From RGIG1934 sp964492545 (GTDB lineage: Bacteria; Bacillota; Clostridia; Lachnospirales; Lachnospiraceae), in assembly GCA_964492545.1 (NCBI GenBank), contig CAZBKO010000121.1, forward strand, positions 1 to 5,843: 5,843 bases of DNA. Direction: 5' to 3'. The translations under genes and the position numbers were made by a program. A model generated the notes under the pieces. The model searched no databases and was not told the DNA's origin. It worked only from the letters and a program-made list of their open reading frames with translations. Of this stretch, positions 1-5,843 are shown piece after piece; positions within the stretch are counted from its first letter, which is position 1; each line of letters begins with the position of its first letter.

Positions 1-50
1 TCTCTGTTTTGTACAAAAATTAATTAGTTCCCCAAGGGGGTTCTGAACAG
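1..50 (-). other. Non-coding stretch after spoIIAA with short inverted repeats
   Basis: Between the spoIIAA stop and the window edge there is no ATG or ribosome site on the minus strand. It holds a G/C block, CCCC-CTT-GGGG (about 30-40), with flanking GTTC and GAAC that could pair around a bulge, followed by an AT-rich run with TTTTT, and a perfect 12-bp palindrome TTTTGTACAAAA at 7-18. The stem is short and the T run is some 10 nt away, so it is at best a weak terminator. The palindrome may be part of a regulatory site or chance. Confidence 0.35.
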
Positions 51-368
51 TTACGCATTTTCTAAAGAATCGTAAGTATGTACAACCTTGTGAAGACCTG
101 AAAGCAATACGATTCTATCAATATTTTTATTGGTATTCACAATTCCTATGACACCACCAATGTTTTTTATCAATCTGTATCTGCCCATAATTACGCCTAT
201 ACCTGAGCTATCCATAAACTCCGTATTTTCAAAATCAAACACTATATTGCGTATTCTATTTTGTATCACATAATTATCTGCCTTCTGCCTGATAATATCT
301 GCATTGTGATGATCTATTTCTTTATCCGGTGTAATAATAAGACAATCTTCAACTATATCCAGTTTCAT
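51..368 (-). CDS. spoIIAA: Anti-sigma-F factor antagonist SpoIIAA (STAS domain)
   Basis: Single STAS-domain protein, 105 residues from the ATG at 368 (117 if the ATG at 404 were used). In sporulating Firmicutes unphosphorylated SpoIIAA binds the anti-sigma factor/kinase SpoIIAB and frees sigma-F in the forespore; SpoIIAB inactivates it by serine phosphorylation. The signature FMDSSGIGVIMGRYRLIKNIGG (51-72) closely follows what I recall of B. subtilis SpoIIAA (DSSGLGVILGRYKQIKQIGG), with S54 aligned to the phosphorylated Ser58. KEIDHHNADIIRQKAD (16-31) likewise matches its ELDHH segment. RsbV-type paralogues typically have DSTG and lack DHH, so SpoIIAA is preferred over a general-stress antagonist. 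The C-terminus ends soon after LSGLHKVVHTYDS, slightly shorter than in Bacillus. It lies 95 nt after the TPR gene, beyond a terminator. The partner spoIIAB would be expected to the left, but no start for it is visible in the remaining 50 nt. Confidence 0.9.
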   Translation of the reverse strand: MKLDIVEDCLIITPDKEIDHHNADIIRQKADNYVIQNRIRNIVFDFENTEFMDSSGIGVIMGRYRLIKNIGGVIGIVNTNKNIDRIVLLSGLHKVVHTYDSLENA

Positions 369-377
369 TGTAATCAT

Positions 378-383
378 TCCTTT
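378..383 (-). promoter_or_regulatory. Ribosome binding site of spoIIAA
   Basis: Minus strand AAAGGA lies 9 nt before the ATG at 368. Two other in-frame ATGs are less suitable: the one at 377 touches this site and the one at 404 has no purine-rich site in front. Choosing 368 gives a start MKLDIVEDCLIIT, which matches where the STAS fold begins. Confidence 0.7.
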
Positions 384-411
384 CCAGCAAAGTATTGGTT
401 GCATAAACGCA

Positions 412-444
412 GAAAAGGCAATGACAATTTGTCATTACCTTTTC
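412..444 (-). terminator. Intrinsic terminator after the TPR gene
   Basis: A 14-bp stem (412-425 with 431-444) closes a 5-nt loop. On the plus strand there is one C/A mismatch (419/437), but on minus-strand RNA this becomes a G-U wobble, so the stem is fully paired in the direction of the operon. The core GGUAAUGAC/GUCAUUGCC is flanked by AAAA on the 5' side and UUUU on the 3' side, the form of a rho-independent terminator. It starts about 20 nt after the TPR gene's stop. Its A/U flanks could also let it act weakly on plus-strand transcripts. It separates the valS-folC group from spoIIAA. Confidence 0.75.
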
Positions 445-463
445 CTGTGTATATTTATTAACT

Positions 464-1930
464 TTATCTCGATGTTAATGTTGCCAGATAATTTCTGTAT
501 ACATCTAACTGTTCTTCGCTCATTCCTTCAATCTCACTCAATGTATCTATGAGGTCTGTCATGGCCTTAATTCCACTCTTTTTGCATTTGGCAGCTATAT
601 CAGGCTGTTCTGCAAGAGTTGTGTCATACAATGAAATATAAGCATTAAACAGCTTATCTGCAGCGTCATTGTAATTAATTGTTGTGTAGTTATATTTGAA
701 CACTTCCTTAAGTGCTTTAATTGCCTCAAGCCATGTCTCTCTTGTGTAGGCTGAATAGAATTTATTCACTCCATCATCATACGCAATTGATGTTGCCTGA
801 TTAAATGATTCTTCCTTAAGCTTATTGTACATTTTGTTAAATGTCTCTGAAAGGTTATTCTGCGCGTCAATATCTGATAGAGCTTCAGCGCATTTTACAA
901 CATCGCCTTCAATATACGACTGTGCAGCACTAATTATATCATCATATGATTTGAGAACTGCATCATTTGCAGAATTGGCATCTGTAAGCTGGCTCTGTAT
1001 ATCTGACTTCTCACCATTTAACGATTCAAGCTGTCTTGTTAAATCGTCAACATCAGCATTTGCTTCATCAATCTTGGAATTCAATGCCTTTATCTCAGCA
1101 TTATGATTAGAATTGACTGATTTCACACGTGCCGGTGTTATTAAGAAATATGTTGCCGCGATACCAACTAAAATACCAATCACAACATTTATTACCGTAA
1201 TTGTTCCATGATTGCTCTCCTTGTATCCACCACTTGGAATAATTACATCAAATCCTGTAAGCTGTTCCTTACCGCTTCCATTCTTCTCTTCCGGCGGCTT
1301 TGGAGTGGTATTCTTGTTAAGAGCCTCCTCTATTTCAGACAAATATCTCTTACTAAGAGTATTGTTTACATCTATCTTCAGAGCCTTCTTGATAGCCTTC
1401 TTAGCCTTCTCATACTGCTCATGCTTGATATACATAAGAGCAAGAAGCTGATGTCCCTTAATCAGGTTAGGATTTACATTAAGTACCTTCTTAAGCTGGA
1501 TAATTGCCAGGTCATCGCTGCCCTGCTTAGCATATCCAAGTGCTATGTTAAATTTCTTGATTGTCTGATTAATTGTGTCAAGCTTATTAGGATTGGACTG
1601 TAAGGTTGTTATATAGCTATCTGCAAGGTTTCTCTCAGGCTTAAAATTCTTACTGATAACCCATTCAGACATCGCCTGGACAACTTCACCCATCTCAAAA
1701 TATACAAGACCAAGCAAGTTTCTGGCTCTTATATTCCTCTTGTCGAGCTTAACACTTCTTCGCAGCTGATCTGCAGCTCCAGATAAATCTCTTTGTTTTG
1801 CTTTTTCTAATCCATTATTGTAATAGGTATTAGACATCTTTACTATCTTCTTATATACCTTAACGTCCGCACCGCAACTGGTACAAAAATCATTTTCTGA
1901 AAGGACGTTACCACATCTATAGCATTTCAT
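464..1930 (-). CDS. Zinc-ribbon, TPR-repeat, single-pass membrane protein with coiled coil
   Basis: No specific function is recognised. With the ATG at 1930 the protein has 488 residues; a GTG at 1945 would add five (MQVYY) but has no properly spaced ribosome site. Visible parts in order: a zinc ribbon with C3, C6, C16 and C19 (CYRC, CTSC); TPR-like helical repeats at about 34-100 (GLEKAKQRDLSGAADQLRRS, then NLLGLVYFEMGEVVQAM) and 125-195 (LGYAKQGSDDLAIIQLKKVL, then LMYIKHEQYEKAKKAIKKAL); a low-complexity Pro/Lys/Gly linker about 205-235; one hydrophobic segment 243-264 (TITVINVVIGILVGIAATYF); a coiled coil about 274-320; and a second helical, TPR-like region 325-488 with many Tyr and Asp/Glu. 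No cleavable signal peptide is seen. I infer a cytosolic N-terminal half and an outer-facing C-terminal half, though charge bias around the membrane segment is weak. It follows the 49-aa ORF by 24 nt and is the last gene before a terminator. TPR arrays usually bind proteins, so a scaffold at the membrane is plausible but unproven. Confidence 0.9.
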   Translation of the reverse strand: MKCYRCGNVLSENDFCTSCGADVKVYKKIVKMSNTYYNNGLEKAKQRDLSGAADQLRRSVKLDKRNIRARNLLGLVYFEMGEVVQAMSEWVISKNFKPERNLADSYITTLQSNPNKLDTINQTIKKFNIALGYAKQGSDDLAIIQLKKVLNVNPNLIKGHQLLALMYIKHEQYEKAKKAIKKALKIDVNNTLSKRYLSEIEEALNKNTTPKPPEEKNGSGKEQLTGFDVIIPSGGYKESNHGTITVINVVIGILVGIAATYFLITPARVKSVNSNHNAEIKALNSKIDEANADVDDLTRQLESLNGEKSDIQSQLTDANSANDAVLKSYDDIISAAQSYIEGDVVKCAEALSDIDAQNNLSETFNKMYNKLKEESFNQATSIAYDDGVNKFYSAYTRETWLEAIKALKEVFKYNYTTINYNDAADKLFNAYISLYDTTLAEQPDIAAKCKKSGIKAMTDLIDTLSEIEGMSEEQLDVYRNYLATLTSR

Positions 1931-1936
1931 GTAATA

Positions 1937-1941
1937 CACCT
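1937..1941 (-). promoter_or_regulatory. Ribosome binding site that selects the TPR gene start
   Basis: Minus strand AGGTG sits 6 nt before the ATG at 1930. The alternative in-frame GTG at 1945 directly abuts its only purine-rich run (GAAAG), leaving no spacer. The ATG is therefore preferred; it also places the protein start at MKCYRCG, the usual beginning of an N-terminal zinc ribbon. Confidence 0.65.
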
Positions 1942-1954
1942 GCACCTTTCAAAT

Positions 1955-2104
1955 CTAGTTGTTGTCGTCGTCTTTCTCGTTCATAATCTGAATCATAATA
2001 TCTGTCATATCTGTCATATTGCTATTATTGTATATTGCATCTTCTGCTTCATCTATTTCCAAACTTGGATGGAACTTCTTTATCTCTTCATCAAAATTAA
2101 TCAT
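1955..2104 (-). CDS. Small acidic protein of unknown function, 49 aa
   Basis: I do not recognise this protein. The chosen start is the ATG at 2104 because a perfect AGGAGG lies 7 nt upstream; the frame also stays open to an ATG at 2140, which would add 12 residues made of folC-overlapping sequence. The product starts MINFDEEIKKFHPSLEID, is strongly acidic, and has no cysteines, no membrane segment and no signal peptide. A short repeat MTDMTD (residues 30-35 of 49) arises from a 9-bp tandem duplication, and the protein ends in DDDNN. The gene overlaps the folC stop by 8 nt (ATGATTAA) and ends 24 nt before the TPR gene start, so it sits inside the operon. A DEEIKKFHPSLEIDEAEDAIY stretch could form an amphipathic helix that binds a partner; that is inference. 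The strong ribosome site and tight packing argue for a real gene; its shortness and lack of a known family leave doubt. Confidence 0.72.
   Translation of the reverse strand: MINFDEEIKKFHPSLEIDEAEDAIYNNSNMTDMTDIMIQIMNEKDDDNN
1998..2019. repeat. 9-bp tandem repeat inside the small ORF
   Basis: Plus strand reads atatctgtc twice in direct succession (1998-2006 and 2007-2015) and then atat again. In the minus-strand ORF this encodes MTDMTD followed by an Ile, so the reading frame is kept. It is probably a small replication-slippage duplication. Confidence 0.8.
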
Positions 2105-3395
2105 TGTATTTCCTCCTAATAATCTTTTTGATATTTCCAACTAAATACAGGGAACCGCAGCAAAATACCACATCCTCATCCTGCTTTCCACTTAGTACCT
2201 GTGTAAATGCTTTCTCATTATCATCAATCTCTATTATAGAAGTATCTGTATATTTCTCAAATTCCTTTCTAATAACATTGCCTGATAAACATCGCATTCC
2301 CTGAATCTGCGTTACATATATTCTGTCAAAATGTGTATTCTCAGCTATAAGTCCTATCATCCTATCGTAGTCCTTATCCTTAACTGCTGAAAATAGTAAA
2401 TATTTGTTCCCTGAGCATTCAAATTCATTAACTGTTTTGATGAACTCTCTTATGCCAGGTTCATTATGTGCTCCATCAAATATAACTCCATTTAGCACCT
2501 CATCCATTCTTCCTTCCCACACTACATGCTTAAGTGATTCAAACACACTCTCATATGGAACATTGCAAATATATTCAAGTGCAGCAAGTGCAACGCTTGC
2601 ATTAAGCACCTGATATTCCGCAATAAATGGAAGCCTGAACAATTTATTACCATAATAACCACAAACCGTTGAAAAATCAATATGATTGTCTGCTTTTTTC
2701 AAAATATTGTACGACTTGTCTGTTACATTTGTTATTTTATTGTCATATTTTGCAGCTGTCTCCTCAATTACATGTGCTGCATTTGTATCATTCCCGCAAT
2801 ACACCACAGGAACTTCCGTCTTAATAATCCCTGCCTTTTCGTATGCTATTTTCTCTATTGTATCTCCAAGGTACTCTACATGATCAAGACCTATGGAAGT
2901 AATAATCGTAACTAAAGGTTTTTTGACTATGTTAGTTGTATCAAGTCTTCCGCCCATTCCGGCCTCAACAACAGCATACTCAACATTATGTTTTTCAAAG
3001 GCTGTCATACACATTCCATATATAAACTCAAAGAATGTAGGATGTCCAAATCCTTCTTCCTGCATCTTATGGGCAACCTGATTAACCTTATTGAAATAAT
3101 CCGTAAATTCATCATTACTTATTTCTTCGCCATTAATTCGTATTCTTTCATTAATATCAACAAGATGTGGTGATGTAAACATCCCCGTCTTATGACCTGC
3201 ATCTATTAGTATCTTTGAAAGCATTGCACTAACAGAACCTTTTCCATTAGTCCCTGCCACATGAATTGTCTTAAAAGAATCCTGTGGATTACCAAGGCAT
3301 TCCATAAAATGCCTTGTGTTGTCCATAGGATTTTTCTTGGTGAACTTAGGTATATTCATTATATATTGTACTGCTTCTTCATAACTATAAACCAT
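2097..3395 (-). CDS. folC: Bifunctional folylpolyglutamate synthase / dihydrofolate synthase
   Basis: Mur-ligase-family ATP-dependent enzyme that adds glutamate to dihydropteroate and/or to reduced folates, completing folate synthesis and retaining folates in the cytosol. The 432 residues match the usual length of about 430. Visible motifs in order: P-loop GTNGKGS (48-54); TSPHL (74-78) with NERIRING (82-89); VEAGMGGRLDTTN (143-155), the metal/substrate region; LDHVEYLG (170-177); YEKAGIIK (185-192), which carries the lysine that is carbamylated in this family; WEGRMDEV (293-300); FDGAHNEPG (306-314) opening the C-terminal domain; and GSLYLVG (414-420). The ATG at 3395 is preceded by GAAGG with a 6-nt spacer. 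It follows valS by 43 nt in the same direction, a pairing also seen in B. subtilis, so co-transcription is likely. Its last 8 nt overlap the next small ORF. Whether it has both activities or only one cannot be told from sequence alone. Confidence 0.96.
   Translation of the reverse strand: MVYSYEEAVQYIMNIPKFTKKNPMDNTRHFMECLGNPQDSFKTIHVAGTNGKGSVSAMLSKILIDAGHKTGMFTSPHLVDINERIRINGEEISNDEFTDYFNKVNQVAHKMQEEGFGHPTFFEFIYGMCMTAFEKHNVEYAVVEAGMGGRLDTTNIVKKPLVTIITSIGLDHVEYLGDTIEKIAYEKAGIIKTEVPVVYCGNDTNAAHVIEETAAKYDNKITNVTDKSYNILKKADNHIDFSTVCGYYGNKLFRLPFIAEYQVLNASVALAALEYICNVPYESVFESLKHVVWEGRMDEVLNGVIFDGAHNEPGIREFIKTVNEFECSGNKYLLFSAVKDKDYDRMIGLIAENTHFDRIYVTQIQGMRCLSGNVIRKEFEKYTDTSIIEIDDNEKAFTQVLSGKQDEDVVFCCGSLYLVGNIKKIIRRKYND
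2112..2117 (-). promoter_or_regulatory. Shine-Dalgarno of the 49-aa ORF, inside folC
   Basis: A full AGGAGG on the minus strand, 7 nt before the ATG at 2104. The same six bases are two Arg codons (AGG AGG) near the end of folC (IIRRKYND). This site decides the start of the small ORF: an in-frame upstream ATG at 2140 has no comparable site. The layout suggests translational coupling to folC termination. Confidence 0.85.
3293..3316 (-). repeat. 9-bp inverted repeat within folC
   Basis: CAAGGCATT (3293-3301) and AATGCCTTG (3308-3316) are perfect inverted repeats separated by 6 nt. They lie in folC codons of about residues 27-34 (RHFMECLG) and could form a hairpin in the mRNA roughly 80 nt after the start codon. 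A regulatory role is not shown; a 9-bp match of this kind can arise by chance at this window size. Confidence 0.5.
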
Positions 3396-3421
3396 TTTCT
3401 ACCTTCACTTCAACCATTAAT

Positions 3422-3438
3422 TATCGCAATATGCGACA
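3422..3438 (-). other. Small intercistronic hairpin between valS and folC
   Basis: Immediately after the valS stop, TCGCA and TGCGA (3424-3428 and 3432-3436) form a perfect inverted repeat around a 3-nt loop. On the minus-strand RNA it extends to 7 pairs with one G-U wobble. It is not followed by a U tract, so it does not look like an intrinsic terminator. It could be an RNA stability or processing element between two co-transcribed genes, or chance. It fills about half of the 43-nt gap. Confidence 0.4.
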
Positions 3439-5843
3439 TTATTTTGTTAACTGTTCAAGTCTCTCTGTTACCTGAGCCATCATCTGTGTATACTTAGCCT
3501 GTTTTTCCTTTTCCTCATTGAGCTTAGATTCTGGAGCCTTATTAACAAAGTTCGGATTTGCAAGCATTCCATTTACACGTGCAAGCTCTTTATTAAGCTT
3601 TTCCTGTTCCTTTTTAAGTCTCTCTATTTCCTTGTCAATATCAACAAGCTCTGCAAATGGGATGTAGATTGTAGCTTCAGGTATAACTGTTGATACAGCA
3701 TCTGGCTCAATTCCTGTCTTATCATTCTGAACTACCACATCATTTGAATATGAAAGTGTCTCGAAGAATACACGTCCCTCTTCAAATATTGTTCTAATCT
3801 TCTCATTCTCAGATACAACATATACTTTTGCTTTTCTGCTTGGTGGAACATTCATTCCGCTTCTTAAGTTTCTGATATTTCTAACAGCTTCCTTAATTAC
3901 TTCAACGCTTTCTTCCTCTGCCTTGTAGCATCTGCTCTCTGAATATTTTGGCCATGCTGAAATCATAATTGATTCTTCTGTGCTCTGAAGTGTTGTAAAT
4001 ATTTCTTCAGTTACAAATGGCATATATGGATGTAATAATTTGAGTGCAATTATAAGAACTTCCTGTAATGTATAAAGTGCAGCTTCCTTAGTTGTGTTAT
4101 CTTCGCTGTATAATCTAGGCTTAACCATCTCAATATACCAGTCGCAGAATTCTTCCCAAATAAAGTCATATAACTTGCCTGCAGCAATACCAAGCTCATA
4201 TTTATCAAGGTTTTCGCTGACATCCTTAATTAAATCATTTGCTTTTGATAAAATCCACTTGTCTGCATTTGTAAGTGCACTCTCATCGACCTTGGCAATT
4301 CCCTCTTCCGGCATATTCATCATAATAAATCTTGATGCATTCCATACCTTGTTAGCGAAGTTTCTGCTTGCCTCAACTCTCTCATCATAGTATCTCATAT
4401 CGTTACCAGGTGCATTACCTGTGATTAATGTAAATCTAAGAGCATCTGCGCCATATTTTTCGATTACCTTAAGTGGATCAATACCATTTCCAAGTGACTT
4501 ACTCATCTTACGTCCCTGTGAATCTCTTACAAGGCCGTGGATAAGAACTGTATCAAATGGTGTCTTTCCTGTATGTTCAAGTCCTGAGAATATCATTCTT
4601 ATTACCCAGAAGAAAATAATATCATATCCTGTTACAAGTGTATTTGTTGGATAGAAATAGTTCATTTCGTCTGTGTTATCAGGCCATCCTAGTGTTGAGA
4701 AAGGCCATAATGCTGAACTAAACCATGTATCAAGTGTATCTGGATCCTGACGCATCTTCTTGCCACATTTAGGACAAACTGCCTCGCTATCCTTAGTTAC
4801 CACCATTTCGCCACAGTCATCACAGTAAAATGCTGGAATTCTATGTCCCCACCATAACTGACGTGAAATACACCAGTCTCTAATGTTCTCTAACCAATGG
4901 AAATATGTCTTATCAAAATGTGGTGGTATGAATTTGGTATCACCATTCTTAACAGCCTCAATTGCCGGCTTAGCAAGCTCTTCCATTTTAACGAACCACT
5001 GCTTAGATACTCTTGGTTCTACAGTTGTATGACATCTGTAGCATGTTCCTACATTGTGCTCATGGTCTTCAACCTTAACTAAGAATCCACCTTCTTCAAG
5101 ATCTGCTACAATAGCCTTTCTTGCCTCATATCTGTCCATTCCTGCATACTTAGGATATGCGTCAACAATCTTTGCATCCTCTGTCATAACATTGAGAACA
5201 GGAAGATTATGTCTAAGTCCTACCTCAAAGTCATTAGGGTCATGGGCTGGAGTAATCTTAACTACACCTGTTCCAAAATCTATACCTACATAATCATCAG
5301 CTACAACTGGTATTTCTCTTCCTACTAATGGAAGAATTAATGTTTTTCCGATTGCATCCTTATATCTGTCGTCATTTGGATTAACAGCTACTGCTGTATC
5401 ACCAAGTAATGTTTCCGGTCTTGTTGTTGCAAGTTCGAGATATCCTGAACCATCTTTAAATGGATATCTAAGGTGCCAGAAATGTCCATCCTGATCCTCA
5501 TACTCAACTTCAGCATCTGAAATTGATGTTAAACAATGAGGACACCAGTTGATGATTCTTTCACCTCTGTAAATTTCGCCCTTGTTGTATAAGTTAATAA
5601 ATACTTCCTGAACTGCCTTTGAGCAGCCTTCATCCATTGTAAATCTTTCTCTGTCCCAATCACATGAAGAACCTATTTTTTTAAGCTGCGAAACAATTCT
5701 TCCGCCGTACTGTTTCTTCCATTTCCAAGCTCTTTCAAGGAATTTATCTCTTCCAAGATCATCTTTAGTAACGCCCTCTTCACGCATTTTTTCAACAATC
5801 TTAGCCTCTGTTGCTATAGAAGCATGGTCAGTTCCAGGTACCC
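3439..5843 (-). CDS. valS: Valyl-tRNA synthetase, 5' end cut off by window edge
   Basis: Class I aminoacyl-tRNA synthetase that charges tRNA-Val with valine in the cytosol. The frame stays open to the right edge: upstream of the ATG at 5787 the codons read VPGTDHASIATEAK, the conserved GTDHA region of ValRS, so that ATG is internal and the true start lies outside. About 800 residues are visible; the family is usually near 880, so roughly 80 N-terminal residues with the HIGH motif are missing. Counting from the ATG at 5787: the CP1 editing domain shows TTRPETLLGDTA (121-132) and AHDPNDFE (181-188); a CxxC pair NWCPHC lies at 80-85; ISRQLWWGHRIPA (307-319) is diagnostic; a zinc ribbon CDDC/CPKC spans 322-341 (about 4765-4824); KMSKS is at 427-431 (4495-4509). 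The anticodon-binding helical domain follows, and residues 713-782 form the charged C-terminal coiled coil typical of ValRS. The stop is TAA. No truncation or frameshift is seen inside the visible part. Its promoter and any T-box leader would be outside the window. Confidence 0.98.
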   Translation of the reverse strand, partial: VPGTDHASIATEAKIVEKMREEGVTKDDLGRDKFLERAWKWKKQYGGRIVSQLKKIGSSCDWDRERFTMDEGCSKAVQEVFINLYNKGEIYRGERIINWCPHCLTSISDAEVEYEDQDGHFWHLRYPFKDGSGYLELATTRPETLLGDTAVAVNPNDDRYKDAIGKTLILPLVGREIPVVADDYVGIDFGTGVVKITPAHDPNDFEVGLRHNLPVLNVMTEDAKIVDAYPKYAGMDRYEARKAIVADLEEGGFLVKVEDHEHNVGTCYRCHTTVEPRVSKQWFVKMEELAKPAIEAVKNGDTKFIPPHFDKTYFHWLENIRDWCISRQLWWGHRIPAFYCDDCGEMVVTKDSEAVCPKCGKKMRQDPDTLDTWFSSALWPFSTLGWPDNTDEMNYFYPTNTLVTGYDIIFFWVIRMIFSGLEHTGKTPFDTVLIHGLVRDSQGRKMSKSLGNGIDPLKVIEKYGADALRFTLITGNAPGNDMRYYDERVEASRNFANKVWNASRFIMMNMPEEGIAKVDESALTNADKWILSKANDLIKDVSENLDKYELGIAAGKLYDFIWEEFCDWYIEMVKPRLYSEDNTTKEAALYTLQEVLIIALKLLHPYMPFVTEEIFTTLQSTEESIMISAWPKYSESRCYKAEEESVEVIKEAVRNIRNLRSGMNVPPSRKAKVYVVSENEKIRTIFEEGRVFFETLSYSNDVVVQNDKTGIEPDAVSTVIPEATIYIPFAELVDIDKEIERLKKEQEKLNKELARVNGMLANPNFVNKAPESKLNEEKEKQAKYTQMMAQVTERLEQLTK

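Noticed and set aside
27..48. Strong terminator after spoIIAA
   Set aside because: The continuous stem is only three to four G-C pairs and the T run is separated by about 10 nt, so it was kept only as a weak possibility.
369..436. Sigma-A-like promoter for spoIIAA (TTGTCA and TATGCA, 16-nt spacing) or a sigma-H promoter
   Set aside because: The -10 match is only three of six and the -35 overlaps the terminator stem; no AGGA...GAAT pattern with proper spacing for sigma-H was found in the gap.
261..461. Plus-strand frame spanning the spoIIAA start and the intergenic hairpin
   Set aside because: It overlaps the conserved N-terminus of spoIIAA and runs straight through the terminator hairpin; no ribosome site.
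825..1106. A 93-codon plus-strand frame opposite the TPR gene's coiled-coil region
   Set aside because: Ser/Ala-rich antisense shadow with no recognisable domain or upstream ribosome site.
1208..1603. A 131-codon plus-strand open frame opposite the TPR gene
   Set aside because: It is antisense to a well-supported coding region, has no ribosome site I can see, and its Leu/Ser/Ile-rich composition is what an antisense reading of Lys/Asp/Glu/Asn codons gives.
1955..2140. Longer 61-residue version of the small ORF starting at the ATG at 2140
   Set aside because: No good ribosome site before that ATG, whereas the ATG at 2104 has a perfect AGGAGG with a 7-nt spacer; the extra 12 residues are only folC sequence read in another frame.
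4094..4390. Plus-strand frame of 98 codons opposite valS
   Set aside because: Antisense to the conserved anticodon-binding part of valS, with no protein features of its own.

Overview
The window looks like core chromosome of a low-GC, endospore-lineage Firmicute, most likely a Clostridia member and perhaps Lachnospiraceae. The basis is AT-rich coding sequence, strong AGGAGG-type ribosome binding sites, the valS-folC gene pair that is also adjacent in Bacillus subtilis, and a SpoIIAA-like protein. The family-level placement is inference from memory of similar proteins, not a search result. Every supported gene lies on the minus strand, so transcription runs from high to low coordinates. No mobile element, CRISPR array, tRNA or rRNA was seen.

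Layout in transcription order: the 3' part of valS (valyl-tRNA synthetase, N-terminus cut by the right window edge) is followed after 43 nt by folC (folylpolyglutamate/dihydrofolate synthase). The end of folC overlaps a 49-residue acidic ORF by 8 nt, and that ORF's Shine-Dalgarno sequence lies inside folC codons. After 24 nt comes a 488-residue membrane protein with an N-terminal zinc ribbon, TPR-like repeats, one membrane segment, a coiled coil and a C-terminal helical region. A long hairpin with a U-rich 3' side at 412-444, about 20 nt after that gene's stop, is the likely terminator of a valS-folC-small ORF-TPR operon. Beyond it lies a 105-residue STAS protein that closely resembles SpoIIAA, the anti-sigma-F antagonist. 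The last 50 nt hold no recognisable start of spoIIAB.

valS and folC are housekeeping genes (tRNA charging and folate retention/one-carbon metabolism). The small ORF and the TPR membrane protein have no function I can assign. They travel with valS-folC and are probably co-expressed with it. SpoIIAA would act in forespore sigma-F control and seems to be transcriptionally separate or reached only by read-through. I found no clear evidence of a new multi-gene system. The items most worth following are the uncharacterised small ORF/TPR membrane protein pair and the odd setting of spoIIAA.
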